A DNA stretch of 64,000 bases, from assembly GCF_010729305.1 (NCBI RefSeq), contig NZ_AP022574.1:496001-560000 (forward strand), in the 5' to 3' direction. A program made the position numbers and the translations under genes. This document shows positions 8,901 through 16,496 of this stretch, piece after piece; position 1 is the stretch's first letter, and the number at the start of each line of letters is the position of its first letter. The notes beneath the pieces were generated by a model. It ran no database searches and was not told the DNA's origin. It saw only the letters and a program-made list of their open reading frames with translations. The DNA is from Mycolicibacterium psychrotolerans. GTDB lineage: Bacteria; Actinomycetota; Actinomycetes; Mycobacteriales; Mycobacteriaceae.

Positions 8901-10736
8901 GTGACGTCGAGAAATATCGGTTACTGGTTCTTTGCCGCAGGCGCGGGCGCGTGTATCGCGCTCAGCGCCGGACACGGTGTCGCCGCCGCCGAGCCCGACA
9001 CCGGCGAGGACTCCGCGAGCCGGTCGGCCGACACCAATAGTGCGGGTCCGGCCCGGGACACCTCGGCCGAAGACGAGGGCGCCACCCGGGGAGACGCGGA
9101 CCCCGCGTCGGCTCCGGCGTCCACCCGGGAGCGCGACGACGAGCCGGACGAGGACGAGGCGGAGGCGCCGACCACTCGCGTCAAGCACCACAAGCTCTTC
9201 ACCCTCGGCCAATCTGAGGAGACCGAGAGCGAGGAACCCGCCGAGGACACGGCACCCCGGGAGACAACTGATCACCGGCGCTCACCTGAGCCGCTGGCTC
9301 CCGTGGCACTCAACCTGATGTCGGCCCTGGCCAAGCCCGAACGGCTGGAACCCGTCGACACCCCGCCGGTACAGACGCTGTCAGCCCCCGCCGGCGTCGT
9401 CACCGGCGTCAAGACCGGTCGCGCCGCGCTTGACATTCCGATCGGCGACAAGACGCTCACCACACGTGCGGACTGGTACTTCCCCACCCAGGGGGGCGGT
9501 TCGGTAGCGGCCAAGGGCGTCATCTACCTGCAGCACGGCTTTTTTGGTAGCAGCTTCTTCTACTCCGCGCTTGCCAAGAACCTGGCGCAGCGGACCAACA
9601 GCATCGTTGTGGCCCCCAATCTGCCGTCCCTCCCATCGCTGCGGTGCGGCGGATGCTGGATCAACGGCGTATCGACCCAGAAGGGCGTCGCCGCGCTGTT
9701 TCTCCGCGACGAAGGTGCGCTCAACCACAGCGCGGAAGCGGCCGGGTTCTCAGGGGTACTGCCGAAGGACTTCGTCCTGACAGGACATTCCGCCGGCGGC
9801 GGCTTGGCCGCCGCAGCCGGCGGTTACTACGCGGTCGACCCGGGCACCGGCGGCAACCTGCGCGGCGTGGTGATGTTCGACGGCTTCACCTTCGGCGGCG
9901 TCGTGCCCGACGCTCTGGACCGGCTCGACAAGCCCTACATCCCCGTCTACCAGATCGCTGCGCCTCCCCAGCTGGGGAACTTCTTCGGGGCCACCACCAG
10001 CGAGCTGGTCAGGGAACGCCCGAACCGGTTCGTCGGGGTGACGCTGGCCAACGGTTCGCATGTCGACTCGCTGATCGGCGGCAACTTCCTCGTCGACTTC
10101 TTCTCGCAGCTGGTGACGCGGCGATCCCCGCCCGGCAACACCGAAGCGGTCTACACGCTGGCCGACGGCTGGATCAACGACCTGTTCGCCGGGCGGGGCC
10201 CGGTCGACGGCACCGGCATCTACGGCGCCCCCGACCAGTACATCGTCATGGGCGACACCGCCGCCGTCGTACTGTCGCCCGCGCCCGTCGTCGACCTGGA
10301 CTCGTACCTCGGCACCTGGTTCGAGGTGGGAAGCGTCAAGCAGTTCTTCTCGATCGGGCTGGTCAACACGAAGGCCGTCTACAGCCCCAATCTCGACGGA
10401 TCGATCAAAGTGGAGAACTCCGGCAACTATTTCTTCGACAACGGACCGGAATCGACCATCGAGGGGGCGGCGCTGCCCGTCGATCCGTCGAACAACAAAC
10501 TGAACGTCACGTTCTTCGGCAAGCCGAAGGCCAACCCGCCGGGCAACTACTGGATCGTCGACCTCGATCCGAACTACCAGTGGGCGATCGTCAGCGACCG
10601 CAGCGGGCTGACCGGCTTCCTGCTCACCCGCGAGCAGACCGTGAGCGACGCGTTCTATCAGGAGCTGCTCGACCGCGCGTCGGTCTACGGAGTGCGGGGC
10701 CGGATCACCCCGACCCGTCAGCCGAGCGCGGAGTAG
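8901..10736 (+). CDS. Secreted alpha/beta-hydrolase fused to a lipocalin domain
   Basis: A 611-residue exported protein of unusual make-up. A signal peptide (FFAAGAGACIALSAG, cut near VAAAEP) is followed by about 100 acidic, disordered residues, then an alpha/beta-hydrolase with nucleophile elbow TGHSAGGG (S297), then a Blc-type lipocalin at about 465-605. The lipocalin shows YLGTWFEVG at residue 469, NYWIVDLDP, and the closing FYQELLDRA typical of bacterial lipocalins. A plausible role is extracellular hydrolysis of a lipid ester with the lipocalin holding the product or substrate; this is inference. The 3' end overlaps the convergent SDR gene by 32 bp. Confidence 0.88.
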   Translation: MTSRNIGYWFFAAGAGACIALSAGHGVAAAEPDTGEDSASRSADTNSAGPARDTSAEDEGATRGDADPASAPASTRERDDEPDEDEAEAPTTRVKHHKLFTLGQSEETESEEPAEDTAPRETTDHRRSPEPLAPVALNLMSALAKPERLEPVDTPPVQTLSAPAGVVTGVKTGRAALDIPIGDKTLTTRADWYFPTQGGGSVAAKGVIYLQHGFFGSSFFYSALAKNLAQRTNSIVVAPNLPSLPSLRCGGCWINGVSTQKGVAALFLRDEGALNHSAEAAGFSGVLPKDFVLTGHSAGGGLAAAAGGYYAVDPGTGGNLRGVVMFDGFTFGGVVPDALDRLDKPYIPVYQIAAPPQLGNFFGATTSELVRERPNRFVGVTLANGSHVDSLIGGNFLVDFFSQLVTRRSPPGNTEAVYTLADGWINDLFAGRGPVDGTGIYGAPDQYIVMGDTAAVVLSPAPVVDLDSYLGTWFEVGSVKQFFSIGLVNTKAVYSPNLDGSIKVENSGNYFFDNGPESTIEGAALPVDPSNNKLNVTFFGKPKANPPGNYWIVDLDPNYQWAIVSDRSGLTGFLLTREQTVSDAFYQELLDRASVYGVRGRITPTRQPSAE

Positions 10737-11577
10737 ACCACGGTCTGAAGCGTTTGAAGTAGCGCACCAGGCGGTACGGCGGCACCCGGCTAGGCCAGTC
10801 GTCGGAGCGGAAGTACGCGTCCGTTCCGCCGTCGACGACCATGACACTGCCGCAGAGGAATTCTGCCGCATCGGAGAGCATGAAGACGGCCCAGTCCGCG
10901 AGCTGTCCTGCGGCGCCGAACCCGCCGGTCGGGACGGGGAACGACCGCACGTACTTCGCCCGGTCCGGCGACGACAGCTGTTCCTCCAGTAGTGGGGTCA
11001 TGATCGCTCCCGGCGCCAACACGTTCATCCGGACACCAGCGCCGGCCCAATCCGCGGTCACCGCGTGCCGTCGCACCCAGCGGCTCACGGCGATCTTCGA
11101 CGCGGCGTACAGCAGCACCGAGGCGTTCCGCCCGAAGACGCGGACCGACCGGATCGCCTTGTCGGGCTCGGAGGCGAGCAGTGCCCGCACCGTGCGGGCC
11201 GGGACCAGCGGTGTGGTGGTTGCCGAATTGCTGCCGAAGACAACGACTTTCGCATGGCCGGCCGCGGCCAGTGCGGGGCGCCAGGCGTCGAGCAGGTCGA
11301 CGACGCCGAAGACGTTGACCTCCGTGATCGACCTCAGCCGGGCGGGTCCCGGGCCGGGTCCGACGCCGGCGGCCAGCACGGCGCCGGTCAACCGACCGCC
11401 GCTCGCAGCGAGGACACCGTCGGCGGCCGCCTGGCGGCCCGCAGCGGTCGACAGGTCGGCCACGATGTCGGCGTCATGGAGGTCCACTCCGATCACGGTG
11501 TGGCCGGCGGCGCGCAGCCTGACGGCAGTCTCGAGGCCCATCCCCGAGGCCGAACCGGTGATGGCGTAGACACCCAT
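10705..11577 (-). CDS. Short-chain dehydrogenase/reductase, hydroxysteroid-dehydrogenase-like
   Basis: A 290-residue SDR with cofactor loop TGSASGMG (7-14), AAGVGPG in place of the usual NAG, S116, Y157 and K161 (YAASK). The sequence most resembles the 3-alpha-hydroxysteroid dehydrogenase/coniferyl-alcohol dehydrogenase branch, whose insert region around 85-130 is also present. The physiological substrate is unknown. Its ATG (11575-11577) directly abuts the TGA of the WS/DGAT gene, so it is the second gene of a two-gene operon and probably translationally coupled. Its 3' end overlaps the convergent hydrolase gene by 32 bp. Confidence 0.87.
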   Translation of the reverse strand: MGVYAITGSASGMGLETAVRLRAAGHTVIGVDLHDADIVADLSTAAGRQAAADGVLAASGGRLTGAVLAAGVGPGPGPARLRSITEVNVFGVVDLLDAWRPALAAAGHAKVVVFGSNSATTTPLVPARTVRALLASEPDKAIRSVRVFGRNASVLLYAASKIAVSRWVRRHAVTADWAGAGVRMNVLAPGAIMTPLLEEQLSSPDRAKYVRSFPVPTGGFGAAGQLADWAVFMLSDAAEFLCGSVMVVDGGTDAYFRSDDWPSRVPPYRLVRYFKRFRPWSTPRSADGSG

Positions 11578-12993
11578 TCACGTCTCCTCTGCAGTTGTGC
11601 CCAGCGCCGTCTCCAACTCAGCGAGAGCTTGTTCGGTCAGCGGGATCAGCGACCCCACATCCGGTATCACACGACGACCCGAGACGTAGCCGAACGTCAC
11701 CCGATCGGCGTAGGAACACATGGTCACGTTCAGTGCCTGACCGTTGATCGCCGTCGACACCGGATAGATCTCCTCGAGAATCGCTCCGTTCCAGTACAAC
11801 TGACTCCGCGGACCGGGAACGTGGGAGATGGACACGTTGTACCCGCGACGCACCCGCGGCGCGAAGGGCATGATCGGCGGCAGCACCGTGGCCGCGATGC
11901 TGGGTGCCGCCAGCAGCATGGTAGCGGCGGGACCGCCCTGCGCGACCTGGCGCTTGGCTCGCGCCATCGCGCGATGAACGTGGGTCAGCCGCTCGGCAGG
12001 ATCAGCAAGGTCGGTGCCCAGTGGGCACAACTGCAGACCGAACAGGTTCGCCTGCCGGTCCTCATCGGTCACGTGGTCACGAGCCCGGACGGTCACCGGG
12101 CAGATCGCCACCAGCGTGTCGGCGGGCAGTTCGCCGCGCGCGGCCAGCCACTCACGGAGCACACCGGCCACCACGGCCATCAGCACGTCGTTGTCCGTCA
12201 CGTCGGCCGTATGGGCGAGGGCGCGGATCCGGGATTTCGGGAAGTCGACTCCGGCGAATGTGCGGTGTCGGCCGAGACGTCCGTTGAACCGGGTGTAGGG
12301 GGCGTCGAGCGGCAGCGCCGCGGTGCCGTCGGCGAAGTGCCCGACCGTCATGGCCAGACCGCCGAGAGCGACCCGGCGCGCCAAGCCCACGCCCGATGTG
12401 ACGCCGGTGAGCGACGCGCGCACCAGCGACGGCGGGCGGCGGGCGGAGGGCACGGCGGCCGGCTGGGCAGCCGGGGACGTGGTCGCGAAGAGGGACCGGA
12501 CCGACCGGTTCGCGGGATCAGTGGTGAGCGCATCGGCGATCATCTTCAACCCTGCGACACCGTCGACCACGGTGTGGTGCACCTTGATGTAGAAAGCGAA
12601 CCTGCCGTCGGTCAGTCCGTCGATCACATACGCCATCCACATCGGCCGCGACCGGTCCAGCGGTTCGCTGTGCAGCGAGCTGACCAGTTCCCACAACGCC
12701 TTCCGGTCTGCGGGCGGTGGGAGCGTCGTGCGTCGAACATGCTCGCGCATGTCGACGGTGTCGTCGTGCCGCCACATCCACAACCCCGCGGTGTCCACGC
12801 CGATGTGTGGGTGCCGCCGGAAGCGCCGGTCCAGCTCTGCCGTCGCGGTCACCGCATCCCGATAGAGCGCGTCGACGAAATCCGGGCCGGCCTCCTCGGG
12901 CGGCGACAAGATCAGCAGCGCGGCGGTGTGCAGCGGGTCGGAGAGCAACTCCGCGGTCATCATCGCCGCATCCAAGGGCGCCAACGGATCCAT
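11578..12993 (-). CDS. WS/DGAT wax ester synthase / diacylglycerol acyltransferase
   Basis: A 471-residue acyltransferase that joins acyl-CoA to diacylglycerol or a fatty alcohol, making storage triacylglycerol or wax ester. The active-site motif HHxxxDG is HHTVVDG (H139-G145). Family landmarks follow in the C-terminal half, including NVSISHVPGPRSQLYWNGA (a variant of the PLW motif region) near 385-405. Mycobacteria carry many paralogues (tgs genes), some induced by hypoxia. ATG at 12991-12993 is preceded by a purine-rich GGGGAG. First gene of an operon with the SDR downstream, suggesting a joint role in neutral-lipid metabolism. Confidence 0.93.
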   Translation of the reverse strand: MDPLAPLDAAMMTAELLSDPLHTAALLILSPPEEAGPDFVDALYRDAVTATAELDRRFRRHPHIGVDTAGLWMWRHDDTVDMREHVRRTTLPPPADRKALWELVSSLHSEPLDRSRPMWMAYVIDGLTDGRFAFYIKVHHTVVDGVAGLKMIADALTTDPANRSVRSLFATTSPAAQPAAVPSARRPPSLVRASLTGVTSGVGLARRVALGGLAMTVGHFADGTAALPLDAPYTRFNGRLGRHRTFAGVDFPKSRIRALAHTADVTDNDVLMAVVAGVLREWLAARGELPADTLVAICPVTVRARDHVTDEDRQANLFGLQLCPLGTDLADPAERLTHVHRAMARAKRQVAQGGPAATMLLAAPSIAATVLPPIMPFAPRVRRGYNVSISHVPGPRSQLYWNGAILEEIYPVSTAINGQALNVTMCSYADRVTFGYVSGRRVIPDVGSLIPLTEQALAELETALGTTAEET

Positions 12994-13091
12994 CTGCCGA
13001 ACCCCACTCCCCGGTCGGTTTCCCCCATCGTCGCCGGGGGCCCGGTGCCGTGGCCAGTGCCCTGCAGACGTTTCGGGGAGGACCTAAGGCC

Positions 13092-14282
13092 TCAGAGCCG
13101 GCCCTTGAGGATGCGGTGCCAGTACAGCGCGGGCAGTGCGTAGCGGTCGAACGCCCACGCCGAGCGACGCGGCTTGGTGGTGTCGACGAAAGACGGCAGA
13201 GAGGACGTGATCGCACCCGTACGGTCGAATTCGCCGGCGATCAGCAGATGCCTCTCGGTGGCGATCGGCGCGACGGTGTATCCGTCGTAGGCCGTCATCG
13301 GGGCGCCGCGGCGCGCCGCGGCGAGGTTGTCGACCAGGATCGCGATCTGGCGGCGCAACGCCCCGCCGGACGGGTCCGTGTCGACGGCGGCGCCGTCGCC
13401 GGCGGCCCAGATGTTCGGATGCTCGCGGTGGGCGAAGGTCGCGGGATCGATGTCGACAAGACCGTGCGGCTGGCCGCCGGTCAGACCCGAGGCCTGCAGC
13501 CACCGCGGACCCCGGTACGGCGGAACCAGGTGCAGCAGGTCGTAGCTCAGCTTCTCGCCGGTCCCGACGGTGATCGACCGTGACTCCGGCTCCAGGGACG
13601 TCACCCGAGTGCCGTGCAGAACACGAACGTCCAGCTCCTGCAGACATTCTGAGAGGCGAGCATCGATGTCGGGCACACCGAGCAGGTGCGGCCGGTCGAC
13701 GACGAGGGTGATGCTCACCCCGGGCAGCAGGCCGGCGCGCCGCCAATGGCCGGCGGCCAGGAACAGCGGTTTGATCGTGGTGCCGGTACAGCTCACCGGC
13801 GGGCGGGGCACCGTGAAGACGGCGTGTCCGCCCGGCCGCATCGAACTGATTAGATCCCAGGTCTTCTCGGCGTGGTCGAGGTAGTTGCTCGCCACCGCCG
13901 GCGTCCGCAGCGCCGCGTCGATGCCGGGCAGTTCGTCGTCGTCGGGGACCAGACCCGTACCGATCACGAGGTCGTCGTAGCCGTACCGGCGCCCGGAGGC
14001 GCACTCCACCGTGGCCGCCGCCGCGTCGACGGCGACCACCGTGTCACGGATCCATGTGCAGCCGCGCGGGGTCACCGACCGTTGCGTCCGTTCCGCATCA
14101 CGCAGGCTCGCCTCGCCGCCCCCGACATAGGACAGCAGCGGACGGTAGGTGTGCACCGTCTGCGGTTCGATGACCGCGACGCGTCCGAATCCCTTGCGGA
14201 GCAGCCGGGCCGCGGCGCTCAGCCCGGCGTTACCGCCGCCGATGACGAGGACGTCGAAGTGCTGGTCCCCGTCGCGGCTCAT
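13092..14282 (-). CDS. Sulfide:quinone-oxidoreductase-like flavoprotein
   Basis: A 396-residue FAD enzyme of the SQR / type-II NADH dehydrogenase superfamily. The FAD loop VIGGGNAG is at about 13-20, and the second flavin motif is WAAGDGAA near the C-terminus. VSCTGTTIKP holds a cysteine at the place where SQRs have a redox-active Cys, but the other conserved SQR cysteine near the C-terminus is not evident, so true sulfide oxidation is uncertain. I choose ATG 14280-14282 (MSRDGDQHF); the longer reading frame would overlap the divergent phospholipase D gene. Membrane association through the quinone site is likely. Confidence 0.82.
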   Translation of the reverse strand: MSRDGDQHFDVLVIGGGNAGLSAAARLLRKGFGRVAVIEPQTVHTYRPLLSYVGGGEASLRDAERTQRSVTPRGCTWIRDTVVAVDAAAATVECASGRRYGYDDLVIGTGLVPDDDELPGIDAALRTPAVASNYLDHAEKTWDLISSMRPGGHAVFTVPRPPVSCTGTTIKPLFLAAGHWRRAGLLPGVSITLVVDRPHLLGVPDIDARLSECLQELDVRVLHGTRVTSLEPESRSITVGTGEKLSYDLLHLVPPYRGPRWLQASGLTGGQPHGLVDIDPATFAHREHPNIWAAGDGAAVDTDPSGGALRRQIAILVDNLAAARRGAPMTAYDGYTVAPIATERHLLIAGEFDRTGAITSSLPSFVDTTKPRRSAWAFDRYALPALYWHRILKGRL

Positions 14283-14322
14283 CCCCGCGTCGTACCCCGG
14301 TTCCGCAGCCGGAAACCCGGGT

Positions 14323-15927
14323 ATGCGTGCACTCGTGTCGGTCATCACGGACTGGTTCCTCACCGGACAGGAGCGCGGCAACGCCGCGTCGTCGATCGCC
14401 GACTGGCGCGACGGCAACCGGGTGGAGCCGCTGATTCACGGCGCCACCTACTTCGACCGGCTCGCCACCGAGGTGGACAGCCTCGGCCCCGGCGACCACC
14501 TGTTCTTCACCGACTGGCGCGGCGACCCGGACGAGCGGGTGCGCGACGGCGGCCCCACGATCGCCGAACTGTTCTGCCGCGCCGCCGAGCGCGGCGTCGT
14601 GGTGAAGGGACTGGTGTGGCGCTCGCACCTGGACAAGTTCGCCTACAGCGAGGAGGAGAACCGGCACCTCGGTGAGGCCATCGAAGCGGCAGGCGGGGAG
14701 GTGCTGCTCGATCAGCGGGTTCGGTTCGGCGGCTCCCACCACCAGAAGCTGGTGGTGCTGCGGCGGCCCGGTCAGCCTGAGCGCGACGTCGCGTTCGCCG
14801 GCGGCATCGATCTCTGCCACTCCCGCCGCGACGACGCCGACCACGACGGCGATCCACAGGCGGTGCAGATGGCCCGCCAGTACGGCGACCGACCACCCTG
14901 GCACGACGTGCAGCTTCGAATCCAGGGTCCGATCGTCGGCGCGCTGGATCACGCGTTCCGGGAACGGTGGACCGATCCCGCGCCGCTGGACATGCTCAAC
15001 CCGGTCGCGTGGGTGGTCGACAAGCTGCGCCGGGCGGACCTGAGCGCCGGCGAGTTACCGCCGCAGCCGCCCGATCCGCCGCCGTGCGGTCCGCACGCCG
15101 TGCAGGTGCTGCGCACCTACCCCGACGCCCACTTCTCCTACGCGTTCGCGCCGCAGGGCGAGCGCAGCATCGCGCGCGGCTACACCAAGGCGATCCGACG
15201 GGCGCGGCGGCTGATCTATCTGGAAGACCAGTACCTGTGGTCCAAGCAGGTCTCGCATCTGCTCGCCGAAGCGCTGGCGGCCAACCCCGAGCTGCACCTG
15301 ATCGCCGTGGTTCCACGGCATCCCGACGTCGACGGTCGGCTGTCGCTGCCGCCCAACCAGGTCGGTCGCCAGCAGGCCATCGAGACGTGCCGAAGCGCCG
15401 ACCCGAGCCGGGTGCACATCTTCGATCTCGAAAACCGCACTGGCACGCCGGTGTACGTGCACGCCAAGGTGTGCGTCATCGACGACGTCTGGGCGTGTGT
15501 GGGCAGCGACAACTTCAACCGACGGTCGTGGACGCACGACAGCGAGCTGTCCTGCGCCGTGCTCGACGACACCCGCGACGACCGCGAGCCGCACGATCCG
15601 GCCGGCCGCGGCGACGGGGCCCGGGTGTACGCCCGCGACCTCCGATTGCGTTTGCTGCGTGAACATCTCGACCGTGCCGCCGACGGAAGCGAGGACGACG
15701 GGCTGCTCGACCCGGCGGCGGCGGTGGACGCGGTCACGGCGTCGGCGAAGGCCCTGCAGGCGTGGCACGACGGGGGCCGGCGTGGTGCGCGGCCACCGGG
15801 CAGGCTGCGGCCACACGAACCCGAGCGGCTCGGCAGGCTGACGCGGCTGTGGGCCGAACCGTTGTACCGCGCCGTCTACGATCCGGACGGCCGGTCCTAC
15901 CGCGACCGCCTGCGCCGGCGGTGGTGA
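14323..15927 (+). CDS. Phospholipase D family protein
   Basis: A 534-residue cytoplasmic protein with two HKD regions, the hallmark of the PLD superfamily, which hydrolyse phosphodiester bonds through a phospho-histidine. Motif 1 is HQKLVVLR (H140, K142), with Arg147 where Asp is usual. Motif 2 is complete, HAKVCVID (H380, K382, D387), followed by GSDNFN. Bacterial and plant-like PLDs of this size act on phosphatidylcholine or cardiolipin precursors; the substrate here is unknown. No signal peptide is visible. Divergent from the SQR-like gene with 40 bp between starts. Alternative GTG starts lie a few codons downstream. Confidence 0.87.
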   Translation: MRALVSVITDWFLTGQERGNAASSIADWRDGNRVEPLIHGATYFDRLATEVDSLGPGDHLFFTDWRGDPDERVRDGGPTIAELFCRAAERGVVVKGLVWRSHLDKFAYSEEENRHLGEAIEAAGGEVLLDQRVRFGGSHHQKLVVLRRPGQPERDVAFAGGIDLCHSRRDDADHDGDPQAVQMARQYGDRPPWHDVQLRIQGPIVGALDHAFRERWTDPAPLDMLNPVAWVVDKLRRADLSAGELPPQPPDPPPCGPHAVQVLRTYPDAHFSYAFAPQGERSIARGYTKAIRRARRLIYLEDQYLWSKQVSHLLAEALAANPELHLIAVVPRHPDVDGRLSLPPNQVGRQQAIETCRSADPSRVHIFDLENRTGTPVYVHAKVCVIDDVWACVGSDNFNRRSWTHDSELSCAVLDDTRDDREPHDPAGRGDGARVYARDLRLRLLREHLDRAADGSEDDGLLDPAAAVDAVTASAKALQAWHDGGRRGARPPGRLRPHEPERLGRLTRLWAEPLYRAVYDPDGRSYRDRLRRRW

Positions 15928-15955
15928 CCAGTGCTTGAGGCGGCACACCTGCGGG

Positions 15956-15961
15956 TACCGT
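15956..15961 (+). promoter_or_regulatory. -10 box (TACCGT) of the hemerythrin gene
   Basis: TACCGT lies six bases before the ATG at 15968. TTGAGG at 15935-15940 could be a -35 element with a short 15-base spacer. Confidence 0.5.
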
Positions 15962-15967
15962 GCCCGC

Positions 15968-16492
15968 ATGGCCGACATCATCGATCTCATCTACGCCGAC
16001 CACGACTGGCTGCGCCGCCAGTTCTTCCGGCTCGACGACGCCAGGAACCCTGACGAGCTCGCGGCGATCTGGAAGGTGCTCGGCACCCGGCTCGACGCGC
16101 ACGCCGACGCCGAGGAGACGGTGTTCTATCCGGCGCTGCTGGCCCACGGCGGCCACGACGATCCCGGCAATCCCGAGGGCGACCCCGAAGACGAGACCGA
16201 GGACGCGATCACCGACCACAACGCGATCCGCGACGCGGTGCGGCAGTCGCGCCTGCACGAGCCGGGCAGCGAGGAGTGGTTCGAGGCGGTGAACACGGCG
16301 CGCAAGGAAAACGGTTCGCACCTCGACGAGGAGGAGCGCGAGGCGATGCCGGACTTCATCAAGAGCGCCACCCACGAGTTACGCCACGAACTGGGGGTGA
16401 AGTGGCTGCAGTTCTATGCCGAGCGGGAGTCCGTCACGGATATCGACACGTCCGACAAGGACGCCGACGAGTACATCGAGGAACACACCTAG
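15968..16492 (+). CDS. Hemerythrin HHE-domain protein
   Basis: A 174-residue four-helix protein that should bind a di-iron centre. Histidines and carboxylates sit at family positions: H12 in YADHDWL, H45 and E49 in DAHADAEETVFYP, a third His in ITDHNAIRDAV, and another His/Glu pair in SHLDEEEREAMP. Mycobacterial hemerythrin-like proteins have been tied to oxygen, NO or peroxide responses; no specific role can be read here. The tail is acidic (SDKDADEYIEEH). It lies 40 bp after the PLD gene but appears to have its own leaderless promoter, and is convergent with adhE. Confidence 0.9.
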   Translation: MADIIDLIYADHDWLRRQFFRLDDARNPDELAAIWKVLGTRLDAHADAEETVFYPALLAHGGHDDPGNPEGDPEDETEDAITDHNAIRDAVRQSRLHEPGSEEWFEAVNTARKENGSHLDEEEREAMPDFIKSATHELRHELGVKWLQFYAERESVTDIDTSDKDADEYIEEHT

Positions 16493-16496
16493 GCCG

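Noticed and set aside
11065..13143. 692-codon plus-strand open frame opposite the WS/DGAT and SDR genes
   Set aside because: No recognisable motif; it is complementary to two genes with complete active sites.
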